Source: Rhodoblastus sp963727035 (GTDB lineage Bacteria > Pseudomonadota > Alphaproteobacteria > Rhizobiales > Beijerinckiaceae). Taken from it: a stretch of DNA of 64,000 nucleotides. The position numbers were made by a program, and so were the translations under genes. How positions within the stretch are numbered: the stretch's first letter is position 1; each line of letters opens with the position of its first letter. The stretch is from NCBI GenBank assembly GCA_963727035.1, contig CAVSEY010000029.1, positions 271,378 through 335,377 of the forward strand, read 5' to 3'. Below are positions 62,401 to 64,000 of this stretch, piece by piece. Below the pieces are notes generated by a model. It did not search any database and was not told the DNA's origin. It saw only the letters and a list, made by a program, of their open reading frames with translations.

Positions 62401-63561
62401 GCAATATCCGTATCCAAATAGATCGCACGGTCGTAAAATTGCGAAAGGTATTTCAGGAAGGCGGGCTTCAAGGCGTTGCAAAACTCGCTCGCTGAGAATT
62501 TCGCGGCATACCACTCCCAGTCACTCAATCCAATGTCTTCCATAAGACAAACTTCAGCATTGGGAAAAAACTTAAAATCGTCCCGCGTCCCGTCAGGGAT
62601 CAGAAATCGTGACCGCGAATTCGGGATGATGCTCGACAAAGCTACGCTCAAGAACTCTGGCATAAGGAATGTAATTCCGTGAGGCGATCATGGCCAGACA
62701 ATATTTGGCTGGTTTAAGGCGCCGGGGAGAGGCCGTCCGCATAACGCATAAAGCGTCATCATATTGTGGCCGGACGGGATCAGGGATCCCGGACTCGGCA
62801 AAAATCTTGTTGCATGGATCGAGTTGCAGGCCTCCGCCTTCCGTGGCCCAGGGGATCGAGAGCGGGTGCCGGGTCACCGGCAGGCCGGTAAATTCCTCAT
62901 AGATGTGCAGAGGCCCATTCAAAAAAGGCCTCAACGCCGGCGTCAGAGGGATGGAAAAGCCGTGCCGGCCGTTTCCTATGCCGCTTTTGACCAAATCCCG
63001 CCGAAATTTATTGGCGACCGTTTTGCTCAAGACTGTTTCGCCGCTGCGCAAGGAGAGAACGCATGGGTAGCTCGGATCGTGAGTAGAAAGCGCCCAGCCA
63101 GTGATTGAGCCTGAAGTCACGTTGTCGATATGCGCTCTTATGGTCGCGTCGGGCTGACCAGGAGATGTAACAATAGGCCGCTCAGCGGAATCAGACTTAT
63201 TAATAGTAACAGGAGATCCAGGAATATGAATATCTGTTCCAGATACAAAAATATTAAGTTCATTTAAATTGTGGTCATCGATGTAATCTCTGAGCTTCAG
63301 TTCGAACCCGTGTGCGATGTTGTCTCCCAAAGTCGCTTCGAGATCGCGGCGTATTCGGTCCGCGGGGATCGAATTTATTAATATTTCCTCTCCTTTGCAT
63401 ATATCTATTGCGATAGGCTGATCTGAGTGAGAGGTGTCGCAGACCCAGCCACTAATGATATCGCTGCTACAGAAATCGATCGCGCCATCCAAAGCGGAAA
63501 TGAGTGGGGTAAATGACCCGGTCGAGGGCAAGTTTTCAGTTCCTGGTTTTTTTTCAAACAT
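59451..63561 (-). CDS. Large two-domain glycosyltransferase, frameshifted
   Basis: About 1370 residues when joined. The N-terminal part has two beta-sandwich units (SGWVCDTSHSDQPIAIDICK near 42-60 and ITGWALSTHDPSYPCVLSLR near 142-162). A GT-A domain follows, starting KYCLAMIASRNYIPYARVLE, with the metal site YLDTDIAVF near residue 382. After a long middle section comes a GT4-type GT-B domain (VRVAPNVLDFDRFPE near 1140, RSEGFGYTLAEAMAYGIPVV near 1257). One extra T (minus strand) at 62604-62606 breaks the frame; removing it reads F-A-V-T-I-L-I-P-D-G. The gene is AT-rich for this genome and is probably transferred. Likely role: synthesis of a surface glycan. Confidence 0.82.
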
Positions 63562-63741
63562 ACGTGACAGTCCTGAGCAGCCGGGGGTCTCTATCAGCGC
63601 GATAAGGCCCGGATGCGTGGCCGCGGAGTTTAGTTGCGTTCGGGAGCCCGTCAAGGCGACAGAAGTCACCGGGCAGGGCAATCGCTTCAGGTTAACGCGA
63701 CGGGGCGTGGGCCGAGAAAACATGCTTCATGGGAGGCTTCG

Positions 63742-63924
63742 ATGATTCGGAACGCTCCATGCCGCTCATCGCCGCCCCCCCCCCGCCAACGCTGGCGGGT
63801 TCTGTGTCCACTGCCTGAGAAATCGTTGCTGGTGCTTTGCGCCACGCTTTCGGGCATGGCGGACTTCGTTGAAATCAGGCTGTGGGGCGACGAGCGGTTC
63901 GCCTTTCTCGGGCGCCTCCTGCCC
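63742..63924 (+). pseudogene. ISAs1-family transposase fragment
   Basis: One frame reads RQRWRVLCPLPEKSLLVLCA followed by TLSGMADFVEIRLWGDERFA, which is the N-terminal part of ISAs1/H-repeat transposases. After LLP the similarity ends and the frame continues into unrelated sequence to the window edge. The start region is short and unlike the family and contains a run of ten C (63775-63784). It is a remnant beside the glycosyltransferase gene. Confidence 0.75.
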
Positions 63925-64000
63925 GATCAAGCCGTTACAGAAGGGCGCGTTGCCGGCGTTGTCAAAATGATTGAACCGCGCCGAAGCGCGGTTCGATCGC

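Overview
The window is a high-GC (clearly above 60 %) alphaproteobacterial chromosome segment. Its gene content points to the Hyphomicrobiales (Rhizobiales), most likely near the Beijerinckiaceae/Methylocystaceae: a MucR/Ros regulator, the lgt-midA-pgeF block, a PetP/PetR-like MarR plus OmpR pair with a kinase, glnE next to a sensor kinase, hopanoid genes hpnL-hpnM-hpnI, proC-YbjN, a DUF1214/DUF1254 pair and a single-chain methylmalonyl-CoA mutase. Genus is not determinable by reading alone. I found no rRNA, tRNA or CRISPR array.

Layout. 0-8.6 kb: a ferritin-like DUF2202 gene with a YqjI-like PadR regulator, ilvE, a MarR-response regulator-kinase operon, a DUF1186/SEC-C protein, TetR, proC, YbjN and UbiK-like genes. 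8.8-17 kb: lgt, midA, pgeF, tex and the hopanoid genes. 17-22.4 kb: thiC with a TPP riboswitch, a dihydroorotase-like gene, plsY, dprA. 22.4-34.4 kb: ruvX, ftsK, a sensor kinase and glnE, interrupted by two small toxin-antitoxin insertions. 34.7-46.3 kb: methylmalonyl-CoA mutase, superoxide dismutase, oligopeptidase B, MucR, a DivJ/PleC-type kinase with a peptidoglycan-binding protein and DUF1491. 46.3-49.7 kb: an accessory TPR-sulfotransferase. 49.7-59.3 kb: envelope and signalling genes, including a PhoPQ-like system with a PepSY-like protein. 59.4-64 kb: a very large two-domain glycosyltransferase and an ISAs1-type transposase remnant.

The most interesting structure is a repeated architecture at two essential or core genes. 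The last ~138 bp of ftsK, with its stop codon and a few bases beyond (146 bp in all), occur twice as direct repeats (24053-24198 and 26136-26281). They bracket a 2-kb insert with a VapBC toxin-antitoxin pair and an HNH endonuclease carrying homing-endonuclease-associated repeats. The two ftsK ends encode the same peptide, yet all ten coding differences are synonymous. Seven kb away, the 3' end of glnE together with the convergent end of its neighbour is duplicated (33358-33532 and 34006-34180, about 94 % identical) around a lone HicB antitoxin gene. I read both as small selfish or stabilising cassettes inserted at gene 3' ends with reconstitution of the end. No integrase is visible in either.

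Six conserved genes (pgeF, tex, thiC, ftsK twice, the large glycosyltransferase) are broken by what looks each time like a single extra base in a short homopolymer. This is more consistent with systematic sequence error than with real decay, so I annotate them as frameshifted genes rather than dead ones.
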